A stretch of 64,000 nucleotides of DNA from Bordetella bronchialis (GTDB lineage: Bacteria; Pseudomonadota; Gammaproteobacteria; Burkholderiales; Burkholderiaceae_B). Positions 18,424-27,980 of this stretch are shown in pieces. Position 1 is the first letter of the stretch; each line of letters starts with the position of its first letter. The notes beneath the pieces are model-generated. The model did no database searches. It worked only from the letters and a program-made list of their open reading frames with translations, and was not told where the DNA came from. The position numbers and the translations under genes were made by a program. Location: assembly GCF_001676705.1 (NCBI RefSeq), contig NZ_CP016170.1, positions 2,728,001 to 2,792,000 of the forward strand, in the 5' to 3' direction.

Positions 18424-19395
18424 ATGAAATCGATACAACGTCTACTTCGCGCGGCAGCCGTCGCGCTGGCGATCCTGCCCGGGCTGGCCCTGGCCGCCTA
18501 TCCTGAAAAGCCGATCACATTGATCGTGCCGTGGGCCGCCGGCGGTTCCACCGATATCCTGGCGCGCCTGCTGGCCCAGCACATGAGCCAGTCCTTCGGC
18601 CAGTCCGTGGTCGTGGAAAACCGCTCCGGCGCCTCCGGCAACATCGGTTCGGCTTTCGTGGCGCGTGCCAAGCCGGACGGCTACACGCTGCTGATCGGCT
18701 CGATGAGCACGCACACCATGAACCAGGCGCTGTACGCCACGATGCCCTTCGACGGCGTCAAGGACTTCAGCCCCATCGCCGAACTGGCCCTGGTGACCAA
18801 CACCATGGTGATCAATCCCGAAGTCCCGGCCAACAACGTCGCCGAGTTCATCGCCTACGCCAAGGCGCATCCCAACCAGATCGCCTACGCGTCGGCCGGC
18901 GCCGGTTCGACCAACCACCTGAGCGCGGCCCTGTTCCAGAAGGCCACCGGCATCCAGATGGTGCACGTGCCTTACCGCGGCGGCGCGCCGGCGGTGCTCG
19001 ATACGGTGGCCGGCCGCACCCAGCTGCTGTTCAGCGCCGGCACGCAAACGCTGCCGCACGTCAAGACCGGCAAGCTGAAGCTGCTGGCCGTCACGGAAGA
19101 AAAGCGTTCGCCGCTGCTGCCCGACGTGCCCACCGTGGCGGAAACCGTGCCGGGCTATGAGCTGGCCGTGTGGTACGGCGCCTTCGGTCCGGCGGGCATG
19201 GACCCCGCGATCGTGCAGAAGCTGAACACCGAGATCAACCGCATCCTGGCCCTGCCCGAAGTGCAGAAGCAGATGGGCGATATCGGCGTGCAGGTCATGC
19301 AGACCACGCCGGCCGAGTTCCAGAAGACGCTGGAGCGCGATGCCGACAAGTACGGCAAGCTGGTGCGCGAACTCAATATCAAGGCCGACGAGTAA
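18424..19395 (+). CDS. Bug-family (TctC) periplasmic substrate-binding protein
   Basis: 323-residue exported binding protein. The signal peptide ends GLALAAYPEKP, and the Bug motifs VPWAAGGSTDILARL, NRSGASGNIGSAFV and HVPYRGGAPAVLDTV are all present. It lies about 100 bases behind the gamma-glutamyltransferase-like gene, past a terminator-like hairpin. As an orphan Bug protein without TctAB nearby it may borrow a membrane component encoded elsewhere. Its ligand is unknown. Confidence 0.93.
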   Translation: MKSIQRLLRAAAVALAILPGLALAAYPEKPITLIVPWAAGGSTDILARLLAQHMSQSFGQSVVVENRSGASGNIGSAFVARAKPDGYTLLIGSMSTHTMNQALYATMPFDGVKDFSPIAELALVTNTMVINPEVPANNVAEFIAYAKAHPNQIAYASAGAGSTNHLSAALFQKATGIQMVHVPYRGGAPAVLDTVAGRTQLLFSAGTQTLPHVKTGKLKLLAVTEEKRSPLLPDVPTVAETVPGYELAVWYGAFGPAGMDPAIVQKLNTEINRILALPEVQKQMGDIGVQVMQTTPAEFQKTLERDADKYGKLVRELNIKADE

Positions 19396-19473
19396 TTCGC
19401 GGTCCGTCCACGGGGTGCCGCTGCGCCCCGTGGGCGCATGCATTCGCGCCACTCATCAAGACAGAGCTGTTTC

Positions 19474-20004
19474 ATGACGGACACCGCTTTCTCCATCAAC
19501 GGCATCCCCTTGCAGCAGGCGGTGCTGAAGGGCATCGATGCGATTGCCGCGGCCTGCGCCGGCACGGATCCGATCGCCTTGTTCGCCGCGATCGACGCCT
19601 ATGCCAAGCCGGTGCTGCGCCACACCTTGTGCACCGTCAACCGCTTCGATCCGGCGCGCATCGCGGTGGTCAGGCTGTATAGCTCCGATCCGGTCTCGTA
19701 TCCGCCCGGCGGATCGAAGGAAAAGGCCGGCACGCGCTGGGGCCAGCATGTGCTGCTGGAGCGGCGCATCTACGTGGGCGAGGGCACCGCGGCCATCCGC
19801 GAGTCCTTCGATGACCACGATGCGATCCTGGCCCTGGGCTTGAAGTCGGTCATCAACGTGCCGGTGGTCGCCAACGATGCCTGCCTGGGCACGCTCAATC
19901 TGCTGATGCCCGCGGAGCGCGTGGAGACCGCCATGGTGGCCTTCGCGCGCCTGGCCGGCCTGCTGGCCGTGCCGGGTTTCCTGGCGCTGGCGCGCAAGGG
20001 CTGA
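19474..20004 (+). CDS. GAF domain-containing protein
   Basis: 176-residue soluble protein made essentially of one GAF domain: GLKSVINVPVVANDACLGTLNLLMP is the typical core beta-strand pattern. There is no attached output domain such as GGDEF, HTH or kinase, so it may be a free-standing ligand-binding or scavenging protein. It follows the Bug gene in the same direction by 78 bases. Homologues of this size often sit in similar Bug/amidase operons; its ligand is not known. Confidence 0.8.
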   Translation: MTDTAFSINGIPLQQAVLKGIDAIAAACAGTDPIALFAAIDAYAKPVLRHTLCTVNRFDPARIAVVRLYSSDPVSYPPGGSKEKAGTRWGQHVLLERRIYVGEGTAAIRESFDDHDAILALGLKSVINVPVVANDACLGTLNLLMPAERVETAMVAFARLAGLLAVPGFLALARKG

Positions 20005-20128
20005 TCCGCGCCGGCTCACCTGCCGCGTGGCAGGATGGCCGGGCGCCGGCCGGCGGGGCGCCGTATCGGTACGGCGGCCGAAGGCCCGGCCCCGCCAGCC
20101 GGCGGGTCCCGCGCATCGTCTCCGCGCA

Positions 20129-20608
20129 TCATTGATGTTCGCGGAAGCTCTTCTCCATTCCTTCCTTCATTTCTTCCGGCGTCATTTCCAGCTTGTGCGT
20201 GGCCACGGACCAGCGATGCCCGAAGGGGTCGTCGATCTGGCCGTAGCGGTCGCCCCAGAACATGTCGCTGACCGGCATGACGACCTTGGCGCCGGCGGCC
20301 GTGGCGGTGGCAACCGTGGCGTCGACGTCCTCGACGTACAGATGGATCACCACGGGCTTGCCCTGGCTGGCCTGCGGGCCCAGCGATCCCCATTCGGGAC
20401 ACTCGTCGGCCAGCATCAGGGCGGAATCGCCGATGCGCAGCATGGCATGCATCAGCGTCTTGCCGTCCGGCGCCATCAGCTTGCCTTCCAGCCGGGCGCC
20501 GAAGGCTTTTTGATAGAACTCGATGGCATCCAGGGCATTGGCGCAGACCAGGTGCGGGGTCAGGCTATGCATGCCGGGCGGGATGGGATGGGCAGAGGGC
20601 TTGGGCAT
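20129..20608 (-). CDS. VOC-superfamily protein (PhnB/glyoxalase-like)
   Basis: 159-residue protein of the vicinal oxygen chelate superfamily with two beta-alpha-beta-beta-beta modules: HLVCANALDAIEFYQKAFGA begins the first and VIHLYVEDVDATVATATAAGA the second, ending FGHRWSVATH as in PhnB-like proteins. Members include glyoxalases, dioxygenases and resistance proteins; this subgroup is uncharacterised. It is convergent with the GAF gene and divergent from yjbQ. Confidence 0.88.
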   Translation of the reverse strand: MPKPSAHPIPPGMHSLTPHLVCANALDAIEFYQKAFGARLEGKLMAPDGKTLMHAMLRIGDSALMLADECPEWGSLGPQASQGKPVVIHLYVEDVDATVATATAAGAKVVMPVSDMFWGDRYGQIDDPFGHRWSVATHKLEMTPEEMKEGMEKSFREHQ

Positions 20609-20754
20609 GGTTAAGCTTCCTTTCAGCTAGGCGGCGGGCCAGGCCGCGGCGGGGTAGGCCTGTCACACGACGAACGGCCGCAAGGGAAATCGACAAGGCG
20701 GCTAAACTTTTTATACCCGATGCAGGTGTCGGGCAATGTTTCCGTGGAGCGACT

Positions 20755-21243
20755 ATGCGAAAGACCAAGGCCCGTGTCATGCCCCTGAACACCATGCTGC
20801 GGGATGAACTGGACGTCGCTACGCCGGGGCGCGGTTTCGTCGAACTGACCGGCTCCGTCCGCGCGATGGTCTCGCACAGCGGCCTGGAATTCGGCATGGC
20901 CTATGTGTTCACCCGGCACACCAGCTGCTCGCTGCTGATCACCGAGAACGCCGACCCGCAGGTGCGGGCCGACCTGGAGCGTTATTTCTCGCGCCTGGTT
21001 CCGGACGGCGATCCGCTGTTCCTGCATGACGCCGAAGGGCCCGACGATATGCCGGCCCACGTCCGCGCCGCGCTGACGGGCGCCAGCCTGTCCATTCCCT
21101 TTTCCGGCGGCGAGCTGGACCTGGGAACCTGGCAGGGCATCTACCTGTGGGAGCACCGCCAGCGTCCCCACCAGCGCCAGGTGGTGGTGACGCTGACGGG
21201 CTATCGGGCGCCCGAGCCGCGCAACGACAACCAGGCGGGCTGA
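20755..21243 (+). CDS. YjbQ/UPF0047 family protein
   Basis: 162-residue member of the UPF0047 (YjbQ) family, small proteins with weak thiamine-phosphate synthase activity in some cases. The hallmark segments are present: VFTRHTSCSLLITENADPQV, the acidic HDAEGPDDMPAHVRAAL, and GTWQGIYLWEHRQRPHQRQV near the end. The residues that line the metal site (His in TRHTS, His in DMPAH, Glu-His in WEHR) are retained. It stands alone between VOC and TRAP genes. Confidence 0.9.
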   Translation: MRKTKARVMPLNTMLRDELDVATPGRGFVELTGSVRAMVSHSGLEFGMAYVFTRHTSCSLLITENADPQVRADLERYFSRLVPDGDPLFLHDAEGPDDMPAHVRAALTGASLSIPFSGGELDLGTWQGIYLWEHRQRPHQRQVVVTLTGYRAPEPRNDNQAG

Positions 21244-21270
21244 GGGCGCGCCCGGCCGCCGTCGCGGGGT

Positions 21271-22572
21271 TTACATGCGCATGTGCTGCGGAAGCCAGGT
21301 CGCGATGCCGGGCGCCACGTACAGGAGCAGCACGGCCACGATCATCAGCAGGAACATCGGCACGGACGCGCGGGCGATATAAGGCAGCTCGCGCCCCGTC
21401 ATGCCGGACAGCACGAAAAGGTTGAAGCCCACGGGCGGCGTGATCTGCGCCATTTCGACGACGAACACGATGAAGATGCCGAACCAGATCAGGTCGATGT
21501 GGGCGGCCTGCACGGTGGGCAGCAGTACGCCCATGGTCAGCACGACGATGGAGATGCCGTCCAGGAAGCAGCCCAGGATGATGAAGAACACCATCAGCGC
21601 CATGATCAGCCAGAATGGCGTCAGTCCCAGGCCGCCTATCCATTCCGCCAGCTGGCGCGGCAGGCCGATATAGCCCATGGCCAGGGTCAGGAACTGCGCG
21701 CCCGCCAGGATCAGCGCGATCATGCAGTAAAGCCGCGTCGCGCCCATCAGCGAGTCGATGAAGCTGGATCGGGTCAATGACCCCTGCAGCGCCGACAGGA
21801 TCAGCGCGCCCACCACGCCGACCGCCGCGGCTTCCGTGGCCGTGGCCAGGCCGGTGTAGATGGAGCCCAGCACCGCCGCGATCAGCAGGATGACCGGAAT
21901 CAGATGGCGCGCCTCGTGCAGCTTTTCCGACAGCCGCAGGGTGCGCTCGGGGGCCGGTATCGCGCCGGGATTGCGCAGCGCCCACCAGGCGATATAGCCC
22001 ATGAACAGCCCCGCCAGCAGGATGCCCGGAATGATGCCGGCGATGAAGAGATGGGCGATGGATACATCGGCCGCGACGCCATAGACGATCATGATGATGG
22101 ACGGCGGGATCAGCAGTCCCAGCGTGCCGGCGCCCGAAAGCGTGCCCAGTACCTGCTTTTCGGGGTAGCCGCGCCGCTTCAATTCCGGGATGGTCATCTT
22201 GCCGACGGTGGCGCAGGTGGCCGCCGAAGAGCCGGACACCGCCGCGAAGATGGCGCAGCCGATCACATTGGTGTGCAGCAGCCGCCCGGGCAGGCGCTCC
22301 AGCCAGGGCGCCAGGCCCTTGAAAAGGTCCTCGGACAGCCGCGTGCGGAACAGGATTTCGCCCATCCACAGGAACAGGGGCAGGGCGGTCAGCGTCCAGC
22401 TGGAGGCCGCCCCCCACACCGTCACGGCCATGGCGTCGCCCGCCGGGCGGCTGGAGAAAATCTCCATGGCGATCCAGGCCGTGCCGGTCAGCGTCAGGCC
22501 GACCCATACGCCGCAGCCCAGCAGCAGGAAGATCGATACGATCAGCAGGGTGATTACCGCGATGTCATTCAT
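21271..22572 (-). CDS. dctM: TRAP transporter large permease (DctM)
   Basis: 433-residue membrane protein with about 12 hydrophobic segments, the ion-coupled large subunit of a TRAP transporter for organic anions. Typical motifs are SGSSAATCATVGKMTIPELKR, PPSIIMIVYG and EMAQITPPVGFNLFV. It overlaps the small-subunit gene by eight bases and ends a dctPQM operon. Divergent from this operon are a LysR gene and the tcuAB-like oxidative genes, so the likely cargo is tricarballylate, citrate or a related tricarboxylate. Confidence 0.93.
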   Translation of the reverse strand: MNDIAVITLLIVSIFLLLGCGVWVGLTLTGTAWIAMEIFSSRPAGDAMAVTVWGAASSWTLTALPLFLWMGEILFRTRLSEDLFKGLAPWLERLPGRLLHTNVIGCAIFAAVSGSSAATCATVGKMTIPELKRRGYPEKQVLGTLSGAGTLGLLIPPSIIMIVYGVAADVSIAHLFIAGIIPGILLAGLFMGYIAWWALRNPGAIPAPERTLRLSEKLHEARHLIPVILLIAAVLGSIYTGLATATEAAAVGVVGALILSALQGSLTRSSFIDSLMGATRLYCMIALILAGAQFLTLAMGYIGLPRQLAEWIGGLGLTPFWLIMALMVFFIILGCFLDGISIVVLTMGVLLPTVQAAHIDLIWFGIFIVFVVEMAQITPPVGFNLFVLSGMTGRELPYIARASVPMFLLMIVAVLLLYVAPGIATWLPQHMRM

Positions 22573-23065
22573 GGACTTGCTGCGAGGAAGGAGCGGCGTG
22601 GCCGCGGATGCGACGGATCAGTTCGTCGACCAGCGCGATGAAGAACAGCAGTGTGCCGAGCGCCATGCTGATCTGCGGTATCCACAAGGGCGTGGCGTCG
22701 TTGGAGGTGGATACGTCGTTGAACTCCCAGGAGTCATGCGCCAGTTTGACGCTGTACCAGGCAAAGGCGGCGGCAAGCAGGACACCCACGGCCAGCGCGA
22801 AGATGTCCAGGCGGCGTCCGCCGGCCGGCGCCAGGGAATTCAGGATCAGCGTCACGCGGATGTGCTCGCCATGCTTGAACGTACTGGCCAGGGCCAGGAA
22901 ACCGGCCGCCGCCATGAAATAGCCGGCATAGGCATCGGTGCCGGGGATGTTCCACCCCGCCTCCCGCGCCACGATGCCGGCCAGCACGGCGACCAGTACG
23001 CCGACCGTGCACAGGGCGCCGAGCACGGCGCCCAGGCCGTAGAGGCCATCCAGGAAACGTCGCAT
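22565..23065 (-). CDS. dctQ: TRAP transporter small permease (DctQ)
   Basis: 166-residue membrane protein with four hydrophobic helices, the small integral subunit of a TRAP transporter. The start MRRFLDGLYGLGAVLGALC places the first helix at the N-terminus. The family segment STFKHGEHIRVTLILNSL (usually H.R.D) is present, followed by a C-terminal His/Gln-rich tail. It sits between dctP, two bases away, and dctM, which it overlaps. Confidence 0.92.
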   Translation of the reverse strand: MRRFLDGLYGLGAVLGALCTVGVLVAVLAGIVAREAGWNIPGTDAYAGYFMAAAGFLALASTFKHGEHIRVTLILNSLAPAGGRRLDIFALAVGVLLAAAFAWYSVKLAHDSWEFNDVSTSNDATPLWIPQISMALGTLLFFIALVDELIRRIRGHAAPSSQQVHE

Positions 23066-23067
23066 GG

Positions 23068-24033
23068 CTACTTCTTGTATGCGTCGATCATGGCCTGGCC
23101 GTCGGCGCCGGCGCTCTTCACCCATTCGGCGATCATCTGTTCGCCCACCTTCTGCAGGCCCTGCTTGAGCTCATCGCTGGGGGCGACGATGGCCATGCCG
23201 TTCTTGGTCAGCTCCTGCTGGTACCACTTGTTCTTTTCCTGGGAAAGCTTCCAGCCGCGCTCCTCGGCCTGGGCGCCGGCTTTCTTCAGGGCGTCCTGCG
23301 TGGCGGGATCCAATGCGTCGAAGGCCCGCTTGTTGACGATGACGGCGTTCTTGGGCAGCCAGGCCTGCGTGTCGTAGAACTTCTTGATGTACTCGTAGGT
23401 CTTGGTGTCGTAGCCGGTGGAGGCCGAAGACATATACGAGTCGATGACACCTGTGGCCATGGCCTGCGCCAGCTCCGCCTGCTGGACGGTCACCGGCTGG
23501 GCGCCGACCAGTTCGGCGATGCGGGCGGTGACCGGGCTGTAGGCGCGCCACTTCAGGCCTTTCATGTCGGCGACGGACTTGATGTCCTTGTTGGCGAAGA
23601 TGCCCTGCGGCGGCCAGGCCACCGCGTACAGCAGCATCATGCCCTGGGAGGCCAGCTTCTTCTCCAGGAAGGGCTTCTGCGCCTGGTACAGCTTGAATGA
23701 AGCGTCGTAGCCGGTGGCCAGGAAGGGCAGGCCGTCCAGGGCATAGACCGGTGCCTCGTTGGCGAAATTGGTCAGCAGGATCTCGCCGATCTGGGCCTGG
23801 TTGCCCTGCACGGCGCGCTTGATCTCCGGGGCTTTGTACAGCGAGGCGTTGTTGTGGACGGTGATCGCCAGCTTGCCGTTGGACAGCGTGCCGACGTCCT
23901 TGACGAACTGGTTGAGGTTTTCCACATGGAAGTTGCTGGGGGGATAGGCGCTGGGCAGATCCCATTTCGTCTGGGCCTGGGCCGTGGCGGCCAGCAGTAC
24001 GGTACCCGCGAACAAGGTGATTTTCTTCAGCAT
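23068..24033 (-). CDS. dctP: TRAP transporter periplasmic substrate-binding protein (DctP)
   Basis: 321-residue exported binding protein of the DctP family. The signal ends AATAQAQ; the mature start is TKWDLPSAYPPSNFHVEN. The conserved carboxylate-binding Arg region is probably GLKWRAYSPVTARIAELVGA. First gene of the operon, with start chosen at the ATG immediately before the signal peptide. Because tcuA/tcuB-like genes and a LysR lie opposite, the ligand is inferred to be a tri- or dicarboxylate used by them. Confidence 0.93.
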   Translation of the reverse strand: MLKKITLFAGTVLLAATAQAQTKWDLPSAYPPSNFHVENLNQFVKDVGTLSNGKLAITVHNNASLYKAPEIKRAVQGNQAQIGEILLTNFANEAPVYALDGLPFLATGYDASFKLYQAQKPFLEKKLASQGMMLLYAVAWPPQGIFANKDIKSVADMKGLKWRAYSPVTARIAELVGAQPVTVQQAELAQAMATGVIDSYMSSASTGYDTKTYEYIKKFYDTQAWLPKNAVIVNKRAFDALDPATQDALKKAGAQAEERGWKLSQEKNKWYQQELTKNGMAIVAPSDELKQGLQKVGEQMIAEWVKSAGADGQAMIDAYKK

Positions 24034-24264
24034 GTGGCTGTCCTCTTGGATATGTGGAGTCTGGTGTCGCGCGGCTGCCGTCGCGCCCGCATCGGGCGGC
24101 GCGCCGCTTCTGGCGGGCTCGGCGATGCGAAGACCGGGCAATTCTAAGGGGACTGATGGCCCGATATGGCTCTGGGCGGGCCCTCTACGGGTAATTCCCG
24201 ACAGGCTGGGCCGCCATGTCACAATCCGGCTATCGGGACGGCTTACTTATTCATAGAACAGGTC

Positions 24265-25185
24265 ATGGAATTGCGGCAGCTGCGCGCCTTCGCGCGCATC
24301 GTCGAACTGGGCAGCATGGGACGCGCGGCGGCTGAGCTGGGGGTCGTGACGTCGGCGCTCAGCCAGCAGATCAGCCGGCTGGAAAGCGAGCTGGCCACCC
24401 GGCTGCTGCAGCGGACGTCCACCGGCGTGGTGCCCACCGACGCCGGCCGGGCCTTCCTGCGGCAGGCGCAGCTGGCGATCCGCCATGCCGACGCGGCGGT
24501 CATGGCCGCGCGCGAAGCCCGCCTCAGCGGCCAGGTCAGCGTGGGGCTGGCCTCCACCACCGCGACAGTGCTGGCGCCGCGCTTCATCCATGCGATGCAG
24601 CAGCGCTATCCCGACGTGCGGCTGCGCATGACGGAAAGCCTGTCCGGCCATCTGGCCGCCATGCTGAACGCCCGCCAGGTGGACCTGGCCATCGTTTTCA
24701 ATACGGATGCCGCCCAGCGCTGGACGGTGCTGCCGCTGCTGGACGAACAGCTCGTCCTGATCGGCCAGCCGACCACGCCGTATTGGCCGGCCGCGGAAAC
24801 CGCCAGCCTGGGCGAGCTGACCCGCGTCCCGCTGGTGCTGCCCAGCGCGGCCCACGGGCTGCGCAGCCTGGTGGACAGCGCCTACGCCCGCCTGGGCGCG
24901 GAACCCAATATCGTCGCGGAAGTGGACGGCCTGGCCACCCTGATGGCCATGGTCAAGGTGGGCCACGTGGCCACCATCCAGCCGGGCGCCGCGCTGGCGG
25001 CGGACCCGACGCTGGGGCGCATCTGGCTGACCGGGCCGGACCTGCATCGCAAGAATCTCCTCGTCAGTTTGCCTGAAGACGAGCTTTCGCCGGCCGGCCT
25101 TGCGGCCCGGGTCGTCCTGGGCGATGTGGCGCGAGAGCTGGTCAACGAGGGCGGCTGGCCCGGCGCCCGTCTTCAAAATTCGTGA
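24265..25185 (+). CDS. LysR-family regulator of the TRAP/tcu locus (TcuR-like)
   Basis: 306-residue LysR regulator; the start MELRQLRAFARIVELGSMGR follows 33 codons of unlikely upstream frame. The HTH is GRAAAELGVVTSALSQQISRL. It lies divergent from dctPQM and directly upstream of tcuA in the same direction, a layout like TcuR with tcuABC in Salmonella, where the regulator responds to tricarballylate. The effector here is inferred, not shown. Confidence 0.9.
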   Translation: MELRQLRAFARIVELGSMGRAAAELGVVTSALSQQISRLESELATRLLQRTSTGVVPTDAGRAFLRQAQLAIRHADAAVMAAREARLSGQVSVGLASTTATVLAPRFIHAMQQRYPDVRLRMTESLSGHLAAMLNARQVDLAIVFNTDAAQRWTVLPLLDEQLVLIGQPTTPYWPAAETASLGELTRVPLVLPSAAHGLRSLVDSAYARLGAEPNIVAEVDGLATLMAMVKVGHVATIQPGAALAADPTLGRIWLTGPDLHRKNLLVSLPEDELSPAGLAARVVLGDVARELVNEGGWPGARLQNS

Positions 25186-25266
25186 AGACCCATTGAAATA
25201 AAAGCCCTTACGGCCGGATGGCTTCTGGTCTAAAGTCCGCACCTGTCCAAGGAGGGCTACGAAGCC

Positions 25267-26682
25267 ATGTGGGATGTTTTGGTTATCGGCGGCGGCAACG
25301 CCGCCCTTTGCGCTGCGCTGATGGCCCGCGAGGCCGGCGCCAGCGTCCTGATGCTGGAGGCCGCGCCCAAGGAATGGCGCGGCGGAAACTCGCAGCACAC
25401 GCGCAACCTGCGCTGCATGCACGATGCGCCGCAGGATGTTCTGGTGGAAGCCTATCCGGAAGAAGAATTCTGGCAGGATCTGCTGAAGGTCACCGGCGGC
25501 ATCACGAATGAACACCTGGCGCGGCTGACGATACGCGCCTCGTCGACCTGTCGGCCCTGGATGCGCAAGCACGGCGTGAATTTCCAGCCGCCGCTGTCCG
25601 GCGCCTTGCACGTGGCGCGCACCAACGCCTTCTTCATGGGCGGCGGCAAGGCGCTGGTCAATGCCTATTACCGCAGCGCCGAGTCGCTGGGCGTGCAGGT
25701 GCGCTACAACGCGCCCGTCGAGCGCCTGGAATTGCGCGACGGCCGCTTCGTCGCCGCTTTCGTCGGGCAGGAGCGCATCGAGGCCAAGTCCTGCGTGCTG
25801 GCCGCCGGCGGGTTCGAATCCAACCGTGAATGGCTGCGCGAGGCCTGGGGCCAGAACGAGCGCGGCGAATGGCCCGCGGACAACTTCCTGATCCGCGGCA
25901 CGCGCTTCAACAAGGGCGTCCTGCTGAAGTTCATGATGGACGCGGGCGCGGATATCATCGGCGATCCGTCGCAGTCGCACTGCGTGGCCATCGACGCGCG
26001 CGCGCCGCTGTACGACGGCGGCATCTGCACGCGCATCGATTGCGTGTCGCTGGGCGTGGTGGTCAACCGCGATGCCGAGCGCTTCTACGACGAAGGCGAG
26101 GACTTCTGGCCCAAGCGCTACGCCATCTGGGGCCGCCTGGTGGCGGGCCAGCCCGGGCAGATCGGCTATTCCATCATCGACGCCAAGGCGGTGGGCCGCT
26201 TCATGCCGCCCGTATTCCCGGGCACGCAGGCCGACACGCTGGAAGAACTGGCGCGCAAGCTGGGACTGGACGAGGACCGCTTCATGCGGACGCTGCGCGA
26301 GTACAACGCGGCCTGCCGCGTCGGCACTTTCGACCACACCAAGCTGGACGACTGCCACACCGAAGGCATCGCGCCCGCCAAGACGCACTGGGCCCGTCCC
26401 ATCGACCGCGCGCCGTTCTTCGGCTATCCCCTGCGTCCCGGCATCACCTTCACCTACCTGGGCCTGAAGGTGAACGACCGGGCCGCCGTGCATTTCAACG
26501 GCGTGCCCAGCGACAACCTGTTCGTGGCGGGCGAAATGATGGCCGGCAACGTCCTGGGCAAGGGTTATACCGCCGGTGTCGGCATGTCGATCGGCACGGC
26601 ATTCGGCCGTATCGCCGGTACGCAGGCCGCGCAGGCCGCGGGAAAGAAATCATCCATGGGAGCCTCCCTTGAAACAGCTTGA
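25267..26682 (+). CDS. tcuA: FAD-dependent tricarballylate dehydrogenase-like protein TcuA
   Basis: 471-residue FAD-binding protein of the fumarate reductase/succinate dehydrogenase flavoprotein family. The N-terminal dinucleotide fold is [21 protein letters not shown]; near the C-terminus, [19 protein letters not shown] binds FAD. TcuA oxidises tricarballylate to cis-aconitate with TcuB as electron acceptor. A strong ribosome-binding site, AAGGAGG, lies before the ATG. It overlaps tcuB by 14 bases. The call to TcuA rests on fold plus partner TcuB and a carboxylate transporter; the true acid could be citrate or another analogue. Confidence 0.88.
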   Translation: MWDVLVIGGGNAALCAALMAREAGASVLMLEAAPKEWRGGNSQHTRNLRCMHDAPQDVLVEAYPEEEFWQDLLKVTGGITNEHLARLTIRASSTCRPWMRKHGVNFQPPLSGALHVARTNAFFMGGGKALVNAYYRSAESLGVQVRYNAPVERLELRDGRFVAAFVGQERIEAKSCVLAAGGFESNREWLREAWGQNERGEWPADNFLIRGTRFNKGVLLKFMMDAGADIIGDPSQSHCVAIDARAPLYDGGICTRIDCVSLGVVVNRDAERFYDEGEDFWPKRYAIWGRLVAGQPGQIGYSIIDAKAVGRFMPPVFPGTQADTLEELARKLGLDEDRFMRTLREYNAACRVGTFDHTKLDDCHTEGIAPAKTHWARPIDRAPFFGYPLRPGITFTYLGLKVNDRAAVHFNGVPSDNLFVAGEMMAGNVLGKGYTAGVGMSIGTAFGRIAGTQAAQAAGKKSSMGASLETA

Positions 26683-27913
26683 AGCCCTCGTCAAACAGGC
26701 GAGCGCCATGCACGTCGTGACGCCCGATGCGTCCATCACCCCGGCCCGCACGGCCGAGGGACACAGCGCCATGAAGGAAACCCCGGTGAAGTTCGTGCGC
26801 GCGCAGGCGCCGACCACCGAGAACGAAACCGAAGTCGCCCGCGTCATGCAGATCTGCAACGCCTGCCGCTACTGCGAGGGCTTCTGCGCGGTGTTTCCCG
26901 CCATGACGCGCCGCCTGGAGTTCGGCAAGGCCGACGTCAATTACCTGGCCAATCTGTGCCACAACTGCGGGGCCTGTCTGTACGCCTGCCAGTACGCGCC
27001 GCCGCATGAGTTCGGCGTCAACGTGCCGCAGGCCATGGCCAAGGTGCGGGTGCAGACCTACACCGATTACGCCTGGCCGGCGGCCCTGGGCACGCTGTAC
27101 AAGCGCAACGGCCTGACGGTATCGCTGGCCACCGCCGCCATGCTGGCCTTGTTCCTGGTGCTGGCCATGGCGTCGACGGGTTCGTTGATCCATGCCCCCC
27201 TGGCGGGCAACTTCTACGCCATCTTCCCGCACAATCTGCTGGCCCTGCTGTTCGGGGTGGTCTTCCTGTTCGCCATCCTGGCGCTGGGCATAGGCGTGAC
27301 GCGCTTCTGGCGCAATGTGTCGCCGGGCAAGGCAAGCGGGCCGGCGGTGGCCGAGGCCGCGCACGACGCCCTGCGGCTGCGCTACCTGGACGGCGGCCAC
27401 GGCAAGGGTTGCAATGAGAACGACGACGCGTTCACGCTGGCGCGCCGCCGCTTCCATCACTTCACCTTTTACGGCTTCATGCTGTGCTTCGCGGCGACCT
27501 GCGTCGCCACGCTGTACCACTACCTGCTGGACTACCACGCGCCTTATCCCTTCTTCAGCGCGCCGGTCGTGCTGGGCACGCTGGGCGGCATCGGCCTGGT
27601 GATCGGCCCGGCGGGCCTGCTGTGGCTGAACCTGCGCCGCCATCCGGAGCAGGGCGACGTGGCCCAGCGGCCCATGGACCGGGGGTTCATCGTGCTGCTG
27701 CTGCTGATATCGGTGACCGGCCTGGCCCTGCTGGCGGGCCGCGACACCGGGGCGATGGGCCTGCTGCTGTCCATACACCTGGGTACCGTGATGGCGCTGT
27801 TCCTGACGCTGCCATACGGCAAGTTCGCGCACGGCATCTACCGCAGCGCGGCGCTGCTGAAGTGGAATATCGAGAAGCGGCAGCCGAATTCGCTGCAACT
27901 CGGTTCGGACTGA
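26669..27913 (+). CDS. tcuB: TcuB-like membrane iron-sulfur/heme electron transfer protein
   Basis: About 414-residue membrane protein that should pass electrons from TcuA to the quinone pool. Two [4Fe-4S] motifs, [11 protein letters not shown] and [11 protein letters not shown] (Cys63-73 and 97-107), are followed by about six hydrophobic helices with possible heme-ligand His residues ([11 protein letters not shown]). The chosen start is a TTG at 26669 with GGGAG six bases upstream; ATGs at 26708 and 26771 are alternatives that shorten a poorly conserved N-terminus. It overlaps the end of tcuA, indicating coupled expression. Confidence 0.86.
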   Translation: MKQLEALVKQASAMHVVTPDASITPARTAEGHSAMKETPVKFVRAQAPTTENETEVARVMQICNACRYCEGFCAVFPAMTRRLEFGKADVNYLANLCHNCGACLYACQYAPPHEFGVNVPQAMAKVRVQTYTDYAWPAALGTLYKRNGLTVSLATAAMLALFLVLAMASTGSLIHAPLAGNFYAIFPHNLLALLFGVVFLFAILALGIGVTRFWRNVSPGKASGPAVAEAAHDALRLRYLDGGHGKGCNENDDAFTLARRRFHHFTFYGFMLCFAATCVATLYHYLLDYHAPYPFFSAPVVLGTLGGIGLVIGPAGLLWLNLRRHPEQGDVAQRPMDRGFIVLLLLISVTGLALLAGRDTGAMGLLLSIHLGTVMALFLTLPYGKFAHGIYRSAALLKWNIEKRQPNSLQLGSD

Positions 27914-27933
27914 GCCGCAACGGCGCGATGGGC

Positions 27934-27970
27934 GGGGCGGATGCCGACGGGATCCGCCCCGTTCGTCATT
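27934..27970 (+). terminator. Probable terminator after tcuB
   Basis: A perfect 9-base stem GGGGCGGAT / ATCCGCCCC with a nine-base loop lies 21 bases after the tcuB stop, followed by GTTCGTCATT. The T-tract is weak. It also separates tcuB from the convergent antiporter gene. Confidence 0.5.
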
Positions 27971-27980
27971 GCGCGGGCCG

